6,840 nt of DNA, taken from NCBI GenBank assembly GCA_023459095.1, contig JAEWVQ010000215.1:1-6840 (forward strand), written 5' to 3'. Numbering within the stretch: the first letter of the stretch is position 1; each line of letters opens with the position of its first letter. The position numbers and the translations under genes are program-made. The notes under the pieces were generated by a model that saw only the letters and a program-made list of their open reading frames with translations, made no database searches and was not told the origin of the DNA. This document shows positions 6,436 through 6,840 of the stretch, piece by piece. Source of the stretch: Pseudomonadota bacterium (GTDB lineage: Bacteria > Pseudomonadota > Gammaproteobacteria > Burkholderiales > Rhodocyclaceae).

Positions 6436-6461
6436 TGGCCGGCCCCGCCCGGGGCAGGCCA
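6436..6461 (+). other. Strong GC hairpin in the phnE2-dehydrogenase spacer
   Basis: TGGCC (6436-6440) pairs with GGCCA (6457-6461). GCCCC (6442-6446) pairs with GGGGC (6451-6455) around the loop GCCC, with a single G/A mismatch between the two stems. The last base of the outer stem is the first base of the Shine-Dalgarno site of the next gene. No T-run follows, so a standard intrinsic terminator is unlikely. A processing, stability or translation-damping element that uncouples dehydrogenase output from the transporter is a reasonable guess. Confidence 0.5.
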
Positions 6462-6466
6462 GGGAG
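6461..6466 (+). promoter_or_regulatory. Ribosome binding site of the dehydrogenase gene
   Basis: AGGGAG lies ten bases before the ATG at 6477. Its first base is also the last paired base of the hairpin above, so folding of the leader could hinder ribosome access. Confidence 0.6.
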
Positions 6467-6476
6467 AACTCACGCC

Positions 6477-6840
6477 ATGCAAACCTGGCAATACCGCAAT
6501 CCGGTCGAGATCGTCTTCGGCGACGGCGCGTTCGCGCGTTGCGCCGAATTCATCCGCGGCCGCCGTTACGTGCTGGTGAGCTACGACAGCGCGCCGTTTC
6601 CCGCGCTTGCCGCGCGCCTGACCGAGGCCGCGGGCGCGCCGGCGCTGGTCGTCGCCGACGTGCGCGAGAACCCGGACATCGCCTTTCTGCGTGCGGCCGC
6701 GGCGCGGCTGGCGGCGCTGTCGCCCGCGCCCGAGCTGATCGTCGCGCTCGGCGGCGGTTCGGCGATCGATGCCGCCAAGGCGCTGGCCGCGTCCGCCGCC
6801 GGCTTTGTGCAGGTGGAGGCGGCGCTCGCCGGAGGCGAGC
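6477..6840 (+). CDS. Iron-containing alcohol dehydrogenase, N-terminal part (runs off the window)
   Basis: 121 codons are visible with no stop. The start MQTWQYRNPVEIVFGDGAF is the typical opening of group III (iron-dependent) alcohol dehydrogenases. A Rossmann-like region follows (YVLVSYDSAPF), and then LIVALGGGSAIDAAKALA (88-105) with the GGGS NAD(P)-binding motif at 92-95. The metal-binding Asp/His residues lie in the missing C-terminal half. A subgroup of these enzymes is known from phosphonate gene clusters (annotated as phosphonate metabolism-associated Fe-ADH), and the position directly behind phnDCEE fits that subgroup. The likely role is reduction of a phosphono-aldehyde or oxidation of a hydroxyalkylphosphonate, with the substrate not determinable here. 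It is probably in the same operon, but the 68-bp spacer with a hairpin may alter its expression. Confidence 0.85.
   Translation, partial: MQTWQYRNPVEIVFGDGAFARCAEFIRGRRYVLVSYDSAPFPALAARLTEAAGAPALVVADVRENPDIAFLRAAAARLAALSPAPELIVALGGGSAIDAAKALAASAAGFVQVEAALAGGE

Noticed and set aside
6442..6470. Rho-independent terminator after phnE2
   Set aside because: The stem is strong, but the bases after it are GGGAGAACTC with no T-run, and the next gene starts in the same orientation a few bases later.
1..6840. CRISPR arrays, tRNA genes, insertion sequences, phage or toxin genes
   Set aside because: I see no spaced direct repeats, terminal inverted repeats, tRNA-like folds or mobile-element proteins anywhere in the window.

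Overview
The window is GC-rich (about 70% by eye) and densely packed with genes. Codon third positions are strongly G/C, which opens long antisense reading frames opposite almost every gene. The gene order and protein style suggest a betaproteobacterium, most likely of the Rhodocyclales (Azoarcus/Thauera type). This placement is inferred from rseC-mucD-glutaredoxin synteny and GC content, not from a marker gene.

Region A (1-2210, + strand) is the tail of a sigma-E type envelope-stress operon. It opens with what look like the last codons of an upstream gene, expected to be mucB/rseB. These are followed by a SoxR-reducing-system/RseC family membrane protein, a periplasmic DegP/MucD serine protease with two PDZ domains, and a small glutaredoxin-like CxxC protein.

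Region B (2177-3088, - strand) is a LysR-type regulator. Its 3' end overlaps the glutaredoxin gene tail to tail by 34 bp. It is transcribed divergently from the next block across a 109-bp AT-richer control region that carries short repeats.

Region C (3198-6408, + strand) is a complete phosphonate-type ABC importer in the order phnD (periplasmic binding protein), phnC (ATPase), phnE1 and phnE2 (two different permeases). The genes are spaced by 10 bp or overlap by 38 bp and 4 bp, so they form one operon. After a 68-bp spacer with a strong GC hairpin comes the start of an iron-containing alcohol dehydrogenase (6477 to beyond the window edge). It resembles the dehydrogenases found with phosphonate genes.

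Taken together, the right two thirds look like a LysR-controlled phosphonate (or related reduced-phosphorus) uptake and catabolism locus inserted next to, or rearranged against, a conserved housekeeping operon. The binding protein keeps the residues expected to hold the phosphonyl group. It appears to lack the two acidic residues that bind the amine of 2-aminoethylphosphonate in E. coli PhnD, so the cargo may not be an aminophosphonate. The catabolic enzymes that would settle the pathway lie beyond 6840. I see no CRISPR array, tRNA, rRNA, insertion sequence or phage gene. Apart from the ligand question, the parts belong to known families.
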